Of a DNA stretch of 44,221 bases, positions 7,659 through 16,633 are shown one piece after another. This DNA is from Tessaracoccus bendigoensis DSM 12906 (GTDB lineage Bacteria > Actinomycetota > Actinomycetes > Propionibacteriales > Propionibacteriaceae), in NCBI RefSeq assembly GCF_900141915.1, contig NZ_FQZG01000029.1, positions 1 to 44,221 on the forward strand, written 5' to 3'. Position 1 is the stretch's first letter, and each line of letters opens with the position of its first letter. The notes under the pieces are model-generated. The model searched no databases. It was not told the DNA's origin and saw nothing but the letters and a program-made list of their open reading frames with translations. Position numbers and translations under genes: made by a program.

Positions 7659-8819
7659 GTGACCCGCCGCTACACCGTCGCCATCGCAGGAGGTGGGCAA
7701 CTCGCCCGCATGATGCAGCAGGCCGCGATCCCGCTCGGAATCGACGTCCGCCTGCTGGCAGAGGGGGAGGATGTGTCGGCGGCTCAGGTCGTTCCGCTGA
7801 CCACGGTTGGCGACTACCGTGACCTCGACACGCTCAAAGCCTTCGTCGACGGGGCAGATGTCCTGACCTTCGATCACGAACACGTGCCGACGCGCCATCT
7901 TGAGGTGCTGGCCGAATCGGTGGCGGTGCGCCCCGGTCCTTCGGCCCTGGTCTACGCGCAGGACAAGGCGCTGATGCGTACGAAGATGCAGGAACTGGGC
8001 GTGGCCTGCCCCGAGTTCGCCATCTGCGACACGCCCGAGGAGGTGGGGGCCTTCGGGGAATCGAACGGGTGGCCGGTCATCGCGAAGACCTCCCGCGGCG
8101 GATACGACGGGAAGGGGGTCTGGAAGCTCGAAGGACCCTCCGAGGTCGGCTTGCCCTTCGAGGCCCTCGCCGACTCGTCGGCGGGGGAGAGGGTGCGCAT
8201 AGTCGCTGAGGAGTTCATCGACTTCAGTCGTGAACTATCCGCGATCGTGGTCCGGTCGCCGTCCGGGCAGGTGGTCGCCTACCCGATCAGCGAGACCCGG
8301 CAGGAGGACGGCATCTGCGTCGAGACGATCACTCCCGCCCCTGGGCTGGATGGTCAGACCGCGGCAGACCTGCAGGAGATGGCGATCCGCATCGCAGGGG
8401 AACTCGGGGTGGTCGGGGTGCTGGCCGTCGAGTTGATGCAGGCCCGCGACGGTCGCATCGTCGTCAATGAGTTGGCCATGCGCCCGCACAACACCGGGCA
8501 CTGGAGCATCGACGGCGCACGCACCAGCCAGTTCGAGAACCACATCAGGGCGGTGCTCGACCTTCCTCTCGGGTCGCCTGAGTTGCGCGACCCTGTCGTG
8601 GTGATGGCAAACGTCCTGGGCGGGACCGAGGACGACCTGACGGGCGCGTTGCTGCATGTCTTCGCCCGTGACCGGGCCGTCCGCGTCCACCTGTACGGCA
8701 AAGAGGTCAAGCCGGGGCGGAAGATCGGGCACGTGAGCGTCGGTGGAACCGACCTCGAAGAAGTGCGGCGCCGAGCCTGGCACGCCGCCAACTACCTGAT
8801 GGGAGACCAGAATGCCTGA
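7659..8819 (+). CDS. purK: 5-(carboxyamino)imidazole ribonucleotide synthase
   Basis: The 386-aa ATP-grasp enzyme converts AIR, ATP and bicarbonate to N5-CAIR in purine synthesis. It has the N-terminal fold ([18 protein letters not shown]), the ATP-grasp core ([33 protein letters not shown]) and the metal/substrate site ([36 protein letters not shown]). GTG 7659 is chosen from the promoter and the homology boundary; the reading frame runs further upstream but lies over the PH gene. It overlaps purE by 8 bp, so the two consecutive enzymes are coupled. Confidence 0.95.
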   Translation: MTRRYTVAIAGGGQLARMMQQAAIPLGIDVRLLAEGEDVSAAQVVPLTTVGDYRDLDTLKAFVDGADVLTFDHEHVPTRHLEVLAESVAVRPGPSALVYAQDKALMRTKMQELGVACPEFAICDTPEEVGAFGESNGWPVIAKTSRGGYDGKGVWKLEGPSEVGLPFEALADSSAGERVRIVAEEFIDFSRELSAIVVRSPSGQVVAYPISETRQEDGICVETITPAPGLDGQTAADLQEMAIRIAGELGVVGVLAVELMQARDGRIVVNELAMRPHNTGHWSIDGARTSQFENHIRAVLDLPLGSPELRDPVVVMANVLGGTEDDLTGALLHVFARDRAVRVHLYGKEVKPGRKIGHVSVGGTDLEEVRRRAWHAANYLMGDQNA

Positions 8820-9309
8820 CCCACTTGTCGCCATCGTGATGGGTTCGGACTCCGACTGGCCGACGATGAGCGCCGCTGCCGATGCCCTCGCAGAGTTCGG
8901 CATCGCCTACGAGGCCGATGTGGTCTCGGCCCACCGGATGCCCGAGGACATGGTCCGCTTCGGGCGCGGAGCCCACGAACGAGGGCTGAAGGTGATCATC
9001 GCCGGGGCGGGTGGGGCCGCGCACCTACCGGGGATGCTGGCCGCCCTGACTCCGCTTCCTGTCATCGGCGTGCCTGTGGCCCTGAAGTACCTGGACGGCA
9101 TGGACTCGCTGCTGTCGATCGTGCAGATGCCGGCCGGGGTGCCGGTGGCAACGGTCGCCATCGGCAACGCGCGGAATGCGGGCCTGCTGGCGGCCAGGAT
9201 GCTGGCCACCTCCGATGAGGCGCTGTTGGAGAGGATGCTGGACTTCCAGGAGTCCCTCCGCGACGCGGCCCACGCGAAGGGCAGGATCGTCCGCGAATCG
9301 GCCAACTGA
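8812..9309 (+). CDS. purE: N5-carboxyaminoimidazole ribonucleotide mutase
   Basis: The 165-aa class I PurE converts N5-CAIR to CAIR. The signature [20 protein letters not shown], the catalytic-loop motif [11 protein letters not shown] with its His, and [20 protein letters not shown] are all present. Length is typical. Last gene of purK-purE; a strong hairpin lies 6 bp after the stop. Confidence 0.96.
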   Translation: MPDPLVAIVMGSDSDWPTMSAAADALAEFGIAYEADVVSAHRMPEDMVRFGRGAHERGLKVIIAGAGGAAHLPGMLAALTPLPVIGVPVALKYLDGMDSLLSIVQMPAGVPVATVAIGNARNAGLLAARMLATSDEALLERMLDFQESLRDAAHAKGRIVRESAN

Positions 9310-9314
9310 AGGGT

Positions 9315-9349
9315 CCGGGCCGCCCCGCCGTGGTGGCGGAGCGGCCCGG
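9315..9349. terminator. Bidirectional hairpin between purE and the DUF3352 gene
   Basis: A perfect 9-bp outer stem (CCGGGCCGC at 9315-9323 with GCGGCCCGG at 9341-9349) encloses a 5-bp inner stem (CCGCC 9325-9329 with GGCGG 9335-9339) and a GTGGT loop. It lies between two convergent stop codons. There is no T-run, as is usual for actinobacterial terminators. Confidence 0.72.
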
Positions 9350-9355
9350 TGAGTC

Positions 9356-10984
9356 TCAGTCGAAGGTTACGTGCAGGAACGACTCGGAGTAGTGGTCCCC
9401 GGCGGCGTTGCCCACTATGCCGACCGAGCTGACTGGAGCCAGGAACTCCTCGAGCTGCCCGTCCGGCATCGAGTTGAGCATCGTCTCGTAGTCCGGCAGG
9501 GCCTTCAGGGCGTCGACGTTGAGGAAGACCACGGCCTGCGCCTTCCCATCGACGACCTGCTTGAACGTGTCGAGATCGCCGACCTTCGAGGCCGGATTGA
9601 GCAGGTTGTCGGCGCTCTGCCCGTAGGCGACGATGCCGGTGTTGCCGTCCTGGGCGAAGGCGATCCCGGGGATGCCTCCCGCCTGGAGCAGTTCATCGAT
9701 ACCGTCGAAGATCTCCTTCTGCTTCTCCGGCTCGTCGGTTTCCAGCTTCGCGCCCACCTGTGGCATTCCGCCGTCCATCCCGATGGAGAGGCCGACCCGT
9801 GAACCGATCAGCGCGCGGAAGTCGTCCACTCCGGTGATGCCGAACGAAGCCAATGCGTCAGTGCCGCCCGCCGCGGTCTCCAGCGTCGACCACAGCTCAC
9901 CGATGGCCTCATCGGTGGTGCCGGCCGCGATGACCGCGAGGGCGTCGCCCGGAAGGCTCCGTGCCAGGTCCACGACGTCAGGGCCAGACGCCTCGGGTGC
10001 GTTCGGAGCCTGCATGACGAGCTTGGCGGTCAACTTGTTGTCACTGACCTTCAGCCCCGCCGCGCCGTGGGCGTCGCGCAGGGCATCGGCGTCGATGGAG
10101 GTTGCGTCAAGACCGCTCTCCTGCTCCACCTGCTCGAGGGCGGTGGTCAGCAGTTCGGGGCCGAACCACAACGTCGCAAGGTTGCCCTCGCCCAGCCGAC
10201 CGATGTCGGCCTTGTACTGCTCGGAGTCTGCCAGGGCGTTCTGCTTGATGTCGTCGACGCTCAGGGTGGAGTTCTCATCGGTGATGACCATCAGGTCGTC
10301 GATGAACTGGACCCTGGCCCCATCGCCCTCGTCGCGGGCGAACGCCTCGGCCTTGCCCTTGTCGGTCGTTTCGACGGCCATGATCAGATTGCGCTCGTCC
10401 GAGGGGTCGCCCGTGAAGCCGATGGCGATCGAATCCCCCAGCCACGGCTCGATGCTCGCCGCATAGTCGGGGGCATCGGTGGACTCCTGGGTGATCATCG
10501 CGTAAACGGCAGCCTTGTAGTCCGTTTCAAGATTGCCGGAACTCAGCGAGGGGAACTTGTCGGCGATGCCCTTGAGTGCCAGCTTGTCGGCATTGGACGG
10601 CGCCAGGTTCGCCTCGAAGGCGAAGGTCACGTCGGCAGGCAGCCCTTCGGCGGCCACAGGGGAGGAGCCGCGGAAGAAGAACAGGCCAAGACCCACGGCG
10701 GCAGCGACAACGGCCACCCCGACCCCTCCGGCGACGATGGCTTTGGTCTTCGACTTGGCCTTGGGAGCAGCCTGTGGCGGTTGTTGGCCGTAGCCCTGTG
10801 GGGGTTGTTGGCCGTAGCCCTGTGGTGGTTGTTGGCCGTAGCCCTGTGGGGCCTGTTGGCCGAAGTTCTGCTGATATCCGGTAGGAGGACCCTGGGGTGG
10901 CTGTGGTGAAGGGTTGAACGGTTGCCCCGGGCCCTGGGGGCCCGGCTGCCAACCTGGGTTGGGTGGGTTCTGGGGGGTCGTCAC
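9356..10984 (-). CDS. DUF3352 membrane-anchored protein with PQGYGQQ repeats
   Basis: The 542-aa protein has a Pro/Gln/Gly-rich cytoplasmic N-terminus with three PQGYGQQP repeats (about residues 45-71), a basic stretch (KAKSKTK) and one transmembrane helix (about residues 80-105). A large extracytoplasmic DUF3352-like domain follows (LPADVTFAFEANLAPSNADK, SIEPWLGDSIAIGFTGD, and late VVFLNVDALKALPDYETML). The role is unknown; the repeat-helix-exodomain layout is widespread in actinobacteria. The start is GTG 10984, supported by GAGGAG upstream. A TAGGAT box (11024-11029) sits beside a dyad, GATCCGGTG-TGCG-CACCGATC (11006-11026), in the upstream region. Confidence 0.8.
   Translation of the reverse strand: MTTPQNPPNPGWQPGPQGPGQPFNPSPQPPQGPPTGYQQNFGQQAPQGYGQQPPQGYGQQPPQGYGQQPPQAAPKAKSKTKAIVAGGVGVAVVAAAVGLGLFFFRGSSPVAAEGLPADVTFAFEANLAPSNADKLALKGIADKFPSLSSGNLETDYKAAVYAMITQESTDAPDYAASIEPWLGDSIAIGFTGDPSDERNLIMAVETTDKGKAEAFARDEGDGARVQFIDDLMVITDENSTLSVDDIKQNALADSEQYKADIGRLGEGNLATLWFGPELLTTALEQVEQESGLDATSIDADALRDAHGAAGLKVSDNKLTAKLVMQAPNAPEASGPDVVDLARSLPGDALAVIAAGTTDEAIGELWSTLETAAGGTDALASFGITGVDDFRALIGSRVGLSIGMDGGMPQVGAKLETDEPEKQKEIFDGIDELLQAGGIPGIAFAQDGNTGIVAYGQSADNLLNPASKVGDLDTFKQVVDGKAQAVVFLNVDALKALPDYETMLNSMPDGQLEEFLAPVSSVGIVGNAAGDHYSESFLHVTFD
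10771..10865 (-). repeat. 24-bp in-frame tandem repeat encoding GYGQQPPQ
   Basis: Units begin at 10771, 10795 and 10819 (24 bp each), with a diverged fourth at 10843. They differ mainly at one codon in the middle. All lie in the low-complexity cytoplasmic tail of the DUF3352 protein. Confidence 0.9.
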
Positions 10985-11060
10985 GGTGTGTCTCCTCTGC
11001 GGCCTGATCCGGTGTGCGCACCGATCCTAGGCGTTCAGGGGCTCATGTCCGCCGGAGCAA

Positions 11061-12149
11061 TCACCTGCGGTACTTCTCAAGGGAAGTGGTGTCGCCGGCA
11101 GCGATCGCCGAGAACACCGCCCGGCTCGACTCCTCGTCCCAGCGCACGACCGAGCCGACGCCGTCGACTTGGGCGTTCGCGTCAGAGATGGGCACCGTCA
11201 TCGAGATGCCCCTGCCGGACATCACCGACATGAACCCGAGGCCGACGGTCGGCATCATGGTGATCCCCGTTTCGTCTCCGCGGGTGAGAGACCGGGCAGC
11301 GGCCGCATTCAACCGCCAGTACCGCACCGGGTTGACCAGCGTGAGCGGGCTGAGAACCTCCTTGCCGATCGCCGCGATGACCTCCCTCTGCCTCTCCATC
11401 CTCCCCAGATCACCGTTGGGATCTGCCTTGCGCATCCTCACGTAGCCGAGGGCGGTGACGCCGTCGACCTGCTGGCAGCCTTCGCTGAGCGTCAGATGCG
11501 AATCCCGGTCGTCGATGTCGAACGTCGGGCACACCTCGATCCCGCCGACCGCGTCGACCACGTCGACGATCCCGAGGAAGCCGATCTCAAGGTAGCCGTC
11601 GATCCGGATCCCGGTGTCCTGTTCGATCGTCTCCACCAGGAGCGGTGCCCCGCCGAATGCGTAGGCCGCGTTCAGCTTGTTCCGGTTCCGGCCAGGGATG
11701 TCGACCAGCGAGTCACGAGGAAGCGAGAGCAACACCGGCTCTCCCGTCTCGGGGGTGTGCAGCAGCATCATGGTGTCGGTGCGGCGGCCCTCTGTGCTTC
11801 CGGTCCCGAGCCGGGAACGCTCCTCCGCGGTGAGGTCGTCCCGGGCGTCCGAGCCGACCAGAAGGACGGTCGTGCCGGGCTGCTCGGGGGGCCGTTGCCC
11901 GGCCGGGGTCGTGTCGACGCTGGTTGTCGCCGACCAGGCGTAGGCGGGAGCCCCGATCAGGAAGGCCAGCCAGGCCAACAGAAGCACGGTCAACGTTCGG
12001 AGCAGCCGTGGACGACGCGACCGGCCGCGCCGTTTCCTGGGACCACGGGGCGGCTTGCCCGGAGGTGGGGGCTGGGGGCGCAGTACCGCCGTCGGCTCAG
12101 GCTCTTCCTTCCGGTAGAGCCAGTCCATGTCCTTGTCGCTCGGCGCCAT
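11061..12149 (-). CDS. LytR-CpsA-Psr (LCP) family glycopolymer transferase
   Basis: The 362-aa protein would move lipid-linked glycopolymers onto peptidoglycan at the outer membrane face. It has a cytoplasmic Pro/Arg-rich N-terminus, one transmembrane helix (about residues 50-72) and an LCP domain: TVLLVGSDARDD, then RRTDTMMLLHTPE with the Arg-x-Asp metal/phosphate motif, SLPRDSLVDIPGRNRNKLNAA, and VDAVGGIEVC. ATG 12149 has an ideal Shine-Dalgarno (AAGGAGG, 5-nt spacer). ATG 12164 and GTG 12170 are upstream alternatives. A second LCP gene runs in the opposite direction from 12273. Confidence 0.9.
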   Translation of the reverse strand: MAPSDKDMDWLYRKEEPEPTAVLRPQPPPPGKPPRGPRKRRGRSRRPRLLRTLTVLLLAWLAFLIGAPAYAWSATTSVDTTPAGQRPPEQPGTTVLLVGSDARDDLTAEERSRLGTGSTEGRRTDTMMLLHTPETGEPVLLSLPRDSLVDIPGRNRNKLNAAYAFGGAPLLVETIEQDTGIRIDGYLEIGFLGIVDVVDAVGGIEVCPTFDIDDRDSHLTLSEGCQQVDGVTALGYVRMRKADPNGDLGRMERQREVIAAIGKEVLSPLTLVNPVRYWRLNAAAARSLTRGDETGITMMPTVGLGFMSVMSGRGISMTVPISDANAQVDGVGSVVRWDEESSRAVFSAIAAGDTTSLEKYRR

Positions 12150-12170
12150 CACAGCCTCCTTCATGGCCAC

Positions 12171-12176
12171 ATTACA
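12171..12176 (-). promoter_or_regulatory. -10 box TGTAAT of the first LCP gene
   Basis: TGTAAT on the minus strand ends 6 nt before ATG 12164. Transcription from there would start at or near that ATG and give a leader of about 15 nt carrying AAGGAGG before ATG 12149. Two starts on one message are therefore possible. Confidence 0.5.
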
Positions 12177-12272
12177 GAAGTGACGGAAAACGACCGTTTC
12201 CCGGCGTGGCGCTGTGCAACTGAACCCGCCCGCGGGCCAAACTTGACGGCGCCCTATTCGAGGAGACGATCT

Positions 12273-13712
12273 GTGCCAGCCATTCCGCCGACCGATGCGC
12301 AGCGCGTTCAGCAGCGCCGTGCGTTCGGATTCGTCCTGATGTCAGCGTTCCTGCCCGGATCGGTTCAGACGTTCGCTGGCAACGGGGCTTTGGGACGGTT
12401 CGCCCGGCGCGTCTACATTTCGGCGTCTGTGCTGCTCGTGCTCGCGGTGGTCGGGCTGCTGCTGATGCGCGGCTTCACGACCGGATTGCTGCTCACCCCA
12501 TGGGTGTCTGGCCTGCTCACGTTCCTGTTCTGGCTCCTGTTCGCCTTCTGGGTGGTGCTGCTCCTCGACGCCTGGCGGCTCGCGCGGCCACTGAGGCTCG
12601 CCCAGCGGGGCCGTCTCGCGGTGACGGTGACGGCTCTGCTGCTCGTGTTCGGGCTGGGTGGCATCACCAACCTGGCTGCCAGTGCCTTCACCGGGGTCGC
12701 CAACATGGGTGAGGTGTTCAGGGGCGGGGGCGACACCCGGCTAAAGGAGGGCCGCTACAACATCCTGCTGCTCGGGGCGGACGCTGCGGATTCGCGTGAG
12801 GGGCTGCGGCCGGATTCGATCAACGTCGCCTCCATCGACGCCGCCACCGGCAGCACGGTCATCTTCGGTCTCCCACGCAACCTGCAGCGGGTGCCGTTCC
12901 CGGATGGTTCGCCTCTCCACGGGCTCTACCCCGACGGATACGTCTGCGGTGACGGTGCCTGCATGCTGAACGGCATCTGGACGTTGGGGGAGGACCACGA
13001 AGCCCTCTACCCGGGTAGGGACGCGGGCCTCGAGGCGACGAAGGAGGCGGTGAGCGAGACGCTGGGGATCGAACTCAACTACTACGCCATGGTCGACATG
13101 CAAGGGTTCTCCAGCCTGATCGACGCCATGGGTGGGATCAGGCTCGACATCTCCAAGCCCATCCCGATCGGTGGGGGAAGCACGAAGATCAGCGGCTACA
13201 TCCAGCCGGGGCAAGACGTGCTCCTCGACGGCTACCACGCGCTCTGGTTCGCCAGGTCGCGGGCCGAGAGCAACGACTACGAACGCATGGTGCGGCAGAA
13301 ATGCGTGATGTCGGCCATGGTCAAGCAGCTGGACCCGGTCACCGCGGCGCTGAGCTTCGTCGAGCTGTCCGAGGCCGGTCGGTCGATCCTGCGCACCGAC
13401 ATCCCCCGGGGGGAGGTCATGGCCTTCGCGGAGCTCGCTCTCAAGCTCAAGGACCAGAAGATCGCTTCGGTCAACTTCGCGCCTCCCCTGATCCAGTCGG
13501 CCGACCCGGATTTCGACCTGATCCGTGCCACGGTCGACGAGACGCTCGGGTCGCCCGAAGGGCAGGCCCCGCAATCTTCCGCGTCCCCGGTCGAAGGGGC
13601 GCCTGCGACAGATTCGGAAACCCCTACAGCCAGCCCGCAGGCGGAGACGACCGAGGCGGCCCCCTATACCGAGACGGGGGACCTGGCGGCGGTATGCTCC
13701 GTCAGTTCCTGA
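12273..13712 (+). CDS. LCP family protein with three N-terminal membrane helices
   Basis: The 479-aa protein has about three transmembrane helices (residues 50-65, 76-98, 114-135) before the LCP domain: YNILLLGADAADSREGLRPD, IFGLPRNLQRVPFPDGSPLH, YYAMVDMQGFSSLIDAMGGI and LWFARSRAESNDYERMVRQK. Ordinary LCP proteins have one helix, so this is the multi-helix actinobacterial type. The C-terminus is an unstructured Ser/Pro/Thr tail. The conserved Arg residues of the LCP pocket are present (LPRN, FARSR). The start is GTG 12273, after GAGGAG 7 nt upstream. The frame extends upstream over the other LCP gene, but that part is antisense. Likely substrates are glycopolymers built by the neighbouring glycosyltransferases. 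Confidence 0.88.
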   Translation: MPAIPPTDAQRVQQRRAFGFVLMSAFLPGSVQTFAGNGALGRFARRVYISASVLLVLAVVGLLLMRGFTTGLLLTPWVSGLLTFLFWLLFAFWVVLLLDAWRLARPLRLAQRGRLAVTVTALLLVFGLGGITNLAASAFTGVANMGEVFRGGGDTRLKEGRYNILLLGADAADSREGLRPDSINVASIDAATGSTVIFGLPRNLQRVPFPDGSPLHGLYPDGYVCGDGACMLNGIWTLGEDHEALYPGRDAGLEATKEAVSETLGIELNYYAMVDMQGFSSLIDAMGGIRLDISKPIPIGGGSTKISGYIQPGQDVLLDGYHALWFARSRAESNDYERMVRQKCVMSAMVKQLDPVTAALSFVELSEAGRSILRTDIPRGEVMAFAELALKLKDQKIASVNFAPPLIQSADPDFDLIRATVDETLGSPEGQAPQSSASPVEGAPATDSETPTASPQAETTEAAPYTETGDLAAVCSVSS

Positions 13713-13749
13713 CCGGATAGAGTTGCCCCGGAGCCGAGGGAGGTCAGCT

Positions 13750-14751
13750 TTGCCGACGAGCGTCAGCGTGGTCATGCCGGTGCGCAATGAGGAACGCCAT
13801 CTGAGGGCCGCCGTTCAACGCGTGCTCGACCAGCACTACCCAGGCGACCTGGAGCTGATCCTTGCGGTCGGCCCGAGCGAGGACCGCACCCGTCAGATCG
13901 CCGACGAGGCCGCCGCACTCGACCCGCGGGTGATCGTCCTCGACAACCCGACGGGGTACACCCCCGCCGGCCTGAATATCGCGATCGCCGCTGCCCGACA
14001 TCCGATCGTCGTGCGGGTCGACGGCCACGGCGAACTGAGCCCCGACTACATCGCCACCGCTGTCGACCTCATCGAGGCCACCGGCGCCGCGAATGTCGGT
14101 GGCCTGATGGACGCCAGGGGGTCGAGCCCCCTCTCTGAGGCTGTGGCGGCGGCCTACAACTCGCGACTCGGGCTCGGGGGCGGCGGCTTCCACTTGGCCG
14201 AGACACCGGCCGGCCCGGCCGACACCGTGTTTCTCGGGGTGTTCCGCAAGGAGGCGCTGCGCGAGATCGGAGGATTCGACGAAACGTTGCACCGGGCGCA
14301 GGACTGGGAACTGAACTACCGGCTCCGCAATGCCGGACACACCGTCTACTTCTCGCCGGAGCTCAGGGTCGTCTACCGGCCGCGCGACAGCTACCGGGCG
14401 CTTGTCAGACAGTTCTTCACCACCGGGCAGTGGCGCCGGGAGGTGGCCCGCAGGCATCCCGACACCGTGTCGCTGCGCTACCTCGCCCCTCCCGCCGCGG
14501 TGGCCGGGATGTCGGTGGGCATCGTCGGCGGGCTGCTCGGCCTGATACTTCGCAACCGGTTCCTGACGGCGCTGTTCGTCGCGCCGCTGCTCTACCTGGC
14601 ATTCCTGGCGGCGGCGACCGTTTCCATCCCTGGGCTTTCCGCCGGGGCCCGGCTACGGCTGCCGCTCGTGCTGGCCATCATGCACATCGCGTGGGGAGCG
14701 GGCTTCATCAGGGGAATCGACCAGACCCCCGCCGCCGGGGGTGCGGCGTGA
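13750..14751 (+). CDS. Family 2 glycosyltransferase with C-terminal membrane helices
   Basis: The 333-aa GT-A enzyme begins TSVSVVMPVRNEERHLRAAV, a standard GT2 nucleotide-sugar fold. It carries VVRVDGHGELSPDY as the DxD-like site, then GVFRKEALREIGGFDETLHR and AQDWELNYRLRNAGH with the ED/ExD catalytic region. Two or three hydrophobic helices follow residue 250, so it is membrane-bound. It resembles ExoA/succinoglycan-type transferases; the sugar is unknown. I chose TTG 13750 because GGGAGG lies 6 nt upstream and the fold begins immediately after. It starts 37 bp after the LCP gene, probably in the same transcription unit, though a TAGAGT at 13717 could give it its own promoter. Confidence 0.88.
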   Translation: MPTSVSVVMPVRNEERHLRAAVQRVLDQHYPGDLELILAVGPSEDRTRQIADEAAALDPRVIVLDNPTGYTPAGLNIAIAAARHPIVVRVDGHGELSPDYIATAVDLIEATGAANVGGLMDARGSSPLSEAVAAAYNSRLGLGGGGFHLAETPAGPADTVFLGVFRKEALREIGGFDETLHRAQDWELNYRLRNAGHTVYFSPELRVVYRPRDSYRALVRQFFTTGQWRREVARRHPDTVSLRYLAPPAAVAGMSVGIVGGLLGLILRNRFLTALFVAPLLYLAFLAAATVSIPGLSAGARLRLPLVLAIMHIAWGAGFIRGIDQTPAAGGAA

Positions 14752-14767
14752 GGCTCTCGCCGAGCCT
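14751..14767 (+). other. Short hairpin just after the glycosyltransferase stop
   Basis: AGGCTC (14751-14756) pairs with GAGCCT (14762-14767) around a 5-nt loop. It is adjacent to the stop codon, too short to call as a terminator on its own. Confidence 0.4.
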
Positions 14768-14795
14768 GAGCTCACCGGCAAGCCCAACAAGCCTT

Positions 14796-14828
14796 CCCGG
14801 GGGGATCGAGGTATTCGTCGCCCCCGGG
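14796..14828 (+). promoter_or_regulatory. GC-rich stem-loop in the leader of the DivIVA-like gene
   Basis: CCCGGGGG (14796-14803) pairs perfectly with CCCCCGGG (14821-14828) across a 17-nt loop, 32 bp before the start of the next gene. It could end the glycosyltransferase transcript or act in the leader of the next gene. There is no T-run. Confidence 0.5.
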
Positions 14829-14860
14829 TCAACGACATCGAAGGAATCGAAGGAACAGCC

Positions 14861-15913
14861 ATGATGGTCTCGAATTTCCGCACGGTCCTGCGCGGTTACG
14901 AACCCGCGCAGGTGGACGCCGAATTGGCGACCCTCCAGCAGGCACTGGACGCGGCCCGCTCTGAGCTTGGGGAGGTCATCGGGCAACTCACAGCGTCTCG
15001 GCAGGGTCAACTCGAGATCGAGGCTCGGCTGGCCGATGCCAACACGCGAGCCGAGGAGGCGCTTCGCGCGGGGACGGCTGCCTCTCGGCCCACGTTCGAG
15101 GACCTTGGCGCGCGGATCGGGCAGATACTGAGCCTGGCAGACGCGGAGGCCGCAGGGCTCCTGCAGTCAGCCAGGGAAGAGGCTGCGATGCTGCTGAGTG
15201 AGGCGACCAACAGGGCCGAGGGCATCGTGACCGAGGCCGATCGCTACGCGTTCGACACGCGCAGTTCAGCGGAAGCCGATGCGGAGGGCAGACTCGCCGA
15301 CGCCCAACGTCGAGCCGATGAACTCCTCGACCATGCGGACAGCGAGGCTGCCGCCCGAAGGGAGGAAGCCCAGGCCGTCTACGAGTCCCAGCAGGCCCGC
15401 GCAGGGCAGGCCGCGGCCGATTTCGAGCGCGCCCTCGCGGAGCGACGTGACGCGGCCGCAGCCGACTTCGCGGTGGCGATGGGGCAGCGCGACGATCAGT
15501 TGCGGGCCGCCGAGGAGAACCTCAGCGCCGCCGAGAACGAGGCACAGCGGGTGATCTCTGACGCCGCCAGCCAGGCTGAGACGCTGAAGGCCCAGGCCCG
15601 CAGCGATGCAGACGAATTGGTCGCTGAGGCCAGAAGCAAGGCAGAGCGCATCCGGCGCGACTCGGAGCGCGAACTGGCCGCGGTGACCCAGCGACGCGAC
15701 TCGATCACCGCCCAACTTTCCAACGTGCGTCAGATGCTCGGGACCCTGGGAGGGGGAGCCGTGCTCGTCGGTGTGTCCTCCGAACAGTCCCCGGAACCGA
15801 TCGAGGACAACCAGGGCCCGTCAGCGGAGGGCCAGACAGAGGTGGAGGCCGACTCCGACGAGGTCGACGCCGACGCTCAATTTGACGCCGCGGAGGCGGA
15901 GATCGAGGGCTGA
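14861..15913 (+). CDS. DivIVA-like coiled-coil protein
   Basis: The 350-aa protein opens with a DivIVA-type membrane-binding segment (VSNFRTVLRGYEPAQVDAEL). About 250 residues of Ala/Glu/Arg-rich coiled coil follow (for example ADAQRRADELLDHADSEAA and ADELVAEARSKAERIRRDSE). A short hydrophobic Gly-rich stretch (LGTLGGGAVLVG) and an acidic tail complete it. Such proteins act as cytoskeletal scaffolds for polar growth and division in actinobacteria (Wag31, Scy and FilP relatives). ATG 14861 is preceded by AAGGAA at proper spacing; ATG 14864 is equally possible. It lies downstream of wall-polymer genes and converges with TIGR03089 7 bp beyond its stop. Confidence 0.8.
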   Translation: MMVSNFRTVLRGYEPAQVDAELATLQQALDAARSELGEVIGQLTASRQGQLEIEARLADANTRAEEALRAGTAASRPTFEDLGARIGQILSLADAEAAGLLQSAREEAAMLLSEATNRAEGIVTEADRYAFDTRSSAEADAEGRLADAQRRADELLDHADSEAAARREEAQAVYESQQARAGQAAADFERALAERRDAAAADFAVAMGQRDDQLRAAEENLSAAENEAQRVISDAASQAETLKAQARSDADELVAEARSKAERIRRDSERELAAVTQRRDSITAQLSNVRQMLGTLGGGAVLVGVSSEQSPEPIEDNQGPSAEGQTEVEADSDEVDADAQFDAAEAEIEG

Positions 15914-15920
15914 GGGCGAC

Positions 15921-16577
15921 TCAGGCGATGATCGTTGCGTGTTCGGTTGCCGCGACCGCGGCCAGCCGCTCATCTGAAAGGCCAACCGCCACCACGGTGG
16001 ATCCGGTGCCCAGCAGCGGCGACACCAGCGCCTCCAGGATCAGCCCCTCCCCGGCGACGGGGTCGGGGAGAAGGAGGCGGGTGTCGCGGGCTGCGACGGT
16101 GGGAACCACCTGGCCGTCGAGGACATCACCCAGCGCCGAGGGGATCTCGTCATGCACATCGGGCTGGGCGAACACCTCGACGTAGTCGAGTGCGTCGCCG
16201 GGGGTGTCCGGGAACCCGCGGCCCAGCGGGTGCAGCGAGCAGGCGACGGTCTGGGCCGCCCGTCGGTTGTCGTCCGGACCAACCACCAGGAGGTCGGCGC
16301 CGGTCGGCGTCGTGTTGACTGGGTAGCCGCGCTGCCAGGCGGCCGCGATCCACACGAGAGCCACCCAGTGGCCGGGGTGCGTCGTGGCCAAGGCGATGTC
16401 GATCGGATCGCCGTCTTCATGCCCCAGGTCCGCGATCAGGTTGGCCGTCTTGTCGACCCAGTTCGCGAACGTGGTGGCGCTCAGTTCGGTGCGGGTGTCG
16501 GCCGCTCCGTCGTAGTAGGTCAACAGCGGGCGGGTTCCGGACGAGGCGACCCGTCTCGTGAGCGCGGCGATCAGCAT
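15921..16577 (-). CDS. TIGR03089 family protein
   Basis: The 218-aa protein matches the actinobacterial TIGR03089 family: RPLLTYYDGAADTRTELSAT, ATTFANWVDKTANLIADLG, then WVALVWIAAAWQRGYPVNTT. The fold resembles the N-terminal subdomain of AMP-forming acyl-CoA/acyl-AMP ligases. It lacks their ATP-binding P-loop (TSGTTGxPK) and C-terminal lid, so it is probably not a ligase. The function is unknown. Its ATG lies 6 nt after TACGAT and it diverges from manC. In mycobacteria a homologue also sits next to an LCP gene. Confidence 0.82.
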   Translation of the reverse strand: MLIAALTRRVASSGTRPLLTYYDGAADTRTELSATTFANWVDKTANLIADLGHEDGDPIDIALATTHPGHWVALVWIAAAWQRGYPVNTTPTGADLLVVGPDDNRRAAQTVACSLHPLGRGFPDTPGDALDYVEVFAQPDVHDEIPSALGDVLDGQVVPTVAARDTRLLLPDPVAGEGLILEALVSPLLGTGSTVVAVGLSDERLAAVAATEHATIIA

Positions 16578-16583
16578 GCCCTG

Positions 16584-16627
16584 ATCGTATCGGTCTCATC
16601 CGGGCCAGGCCCATGACGCGGTAGCCT
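16584..16627. promoter_or_regulatory. Divergent TIGR03089/manC promoters, both leaderless
   Basis: TACGAT on the minus strand (16584-16589) and TAGCCT on the plus strand (16622-16627) each end 6 nt before the respective ATG. The two -10 boxes are 32 bp apart, so their upstream regions overlap and polymerases could interfere with one another. Confidence 0.55.
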
Positions 16628-16633
16628 CTGCGC

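Noticed and set aside
11169-12272. Upstream extension of the second LCP gene's frame (to 847 aa)
   Set aside because: It is exactly antisense to the first LCP gene and contains Arg/Pro/His-rich shadow translation. GTG 12273 with GAGGAG is a proper start.
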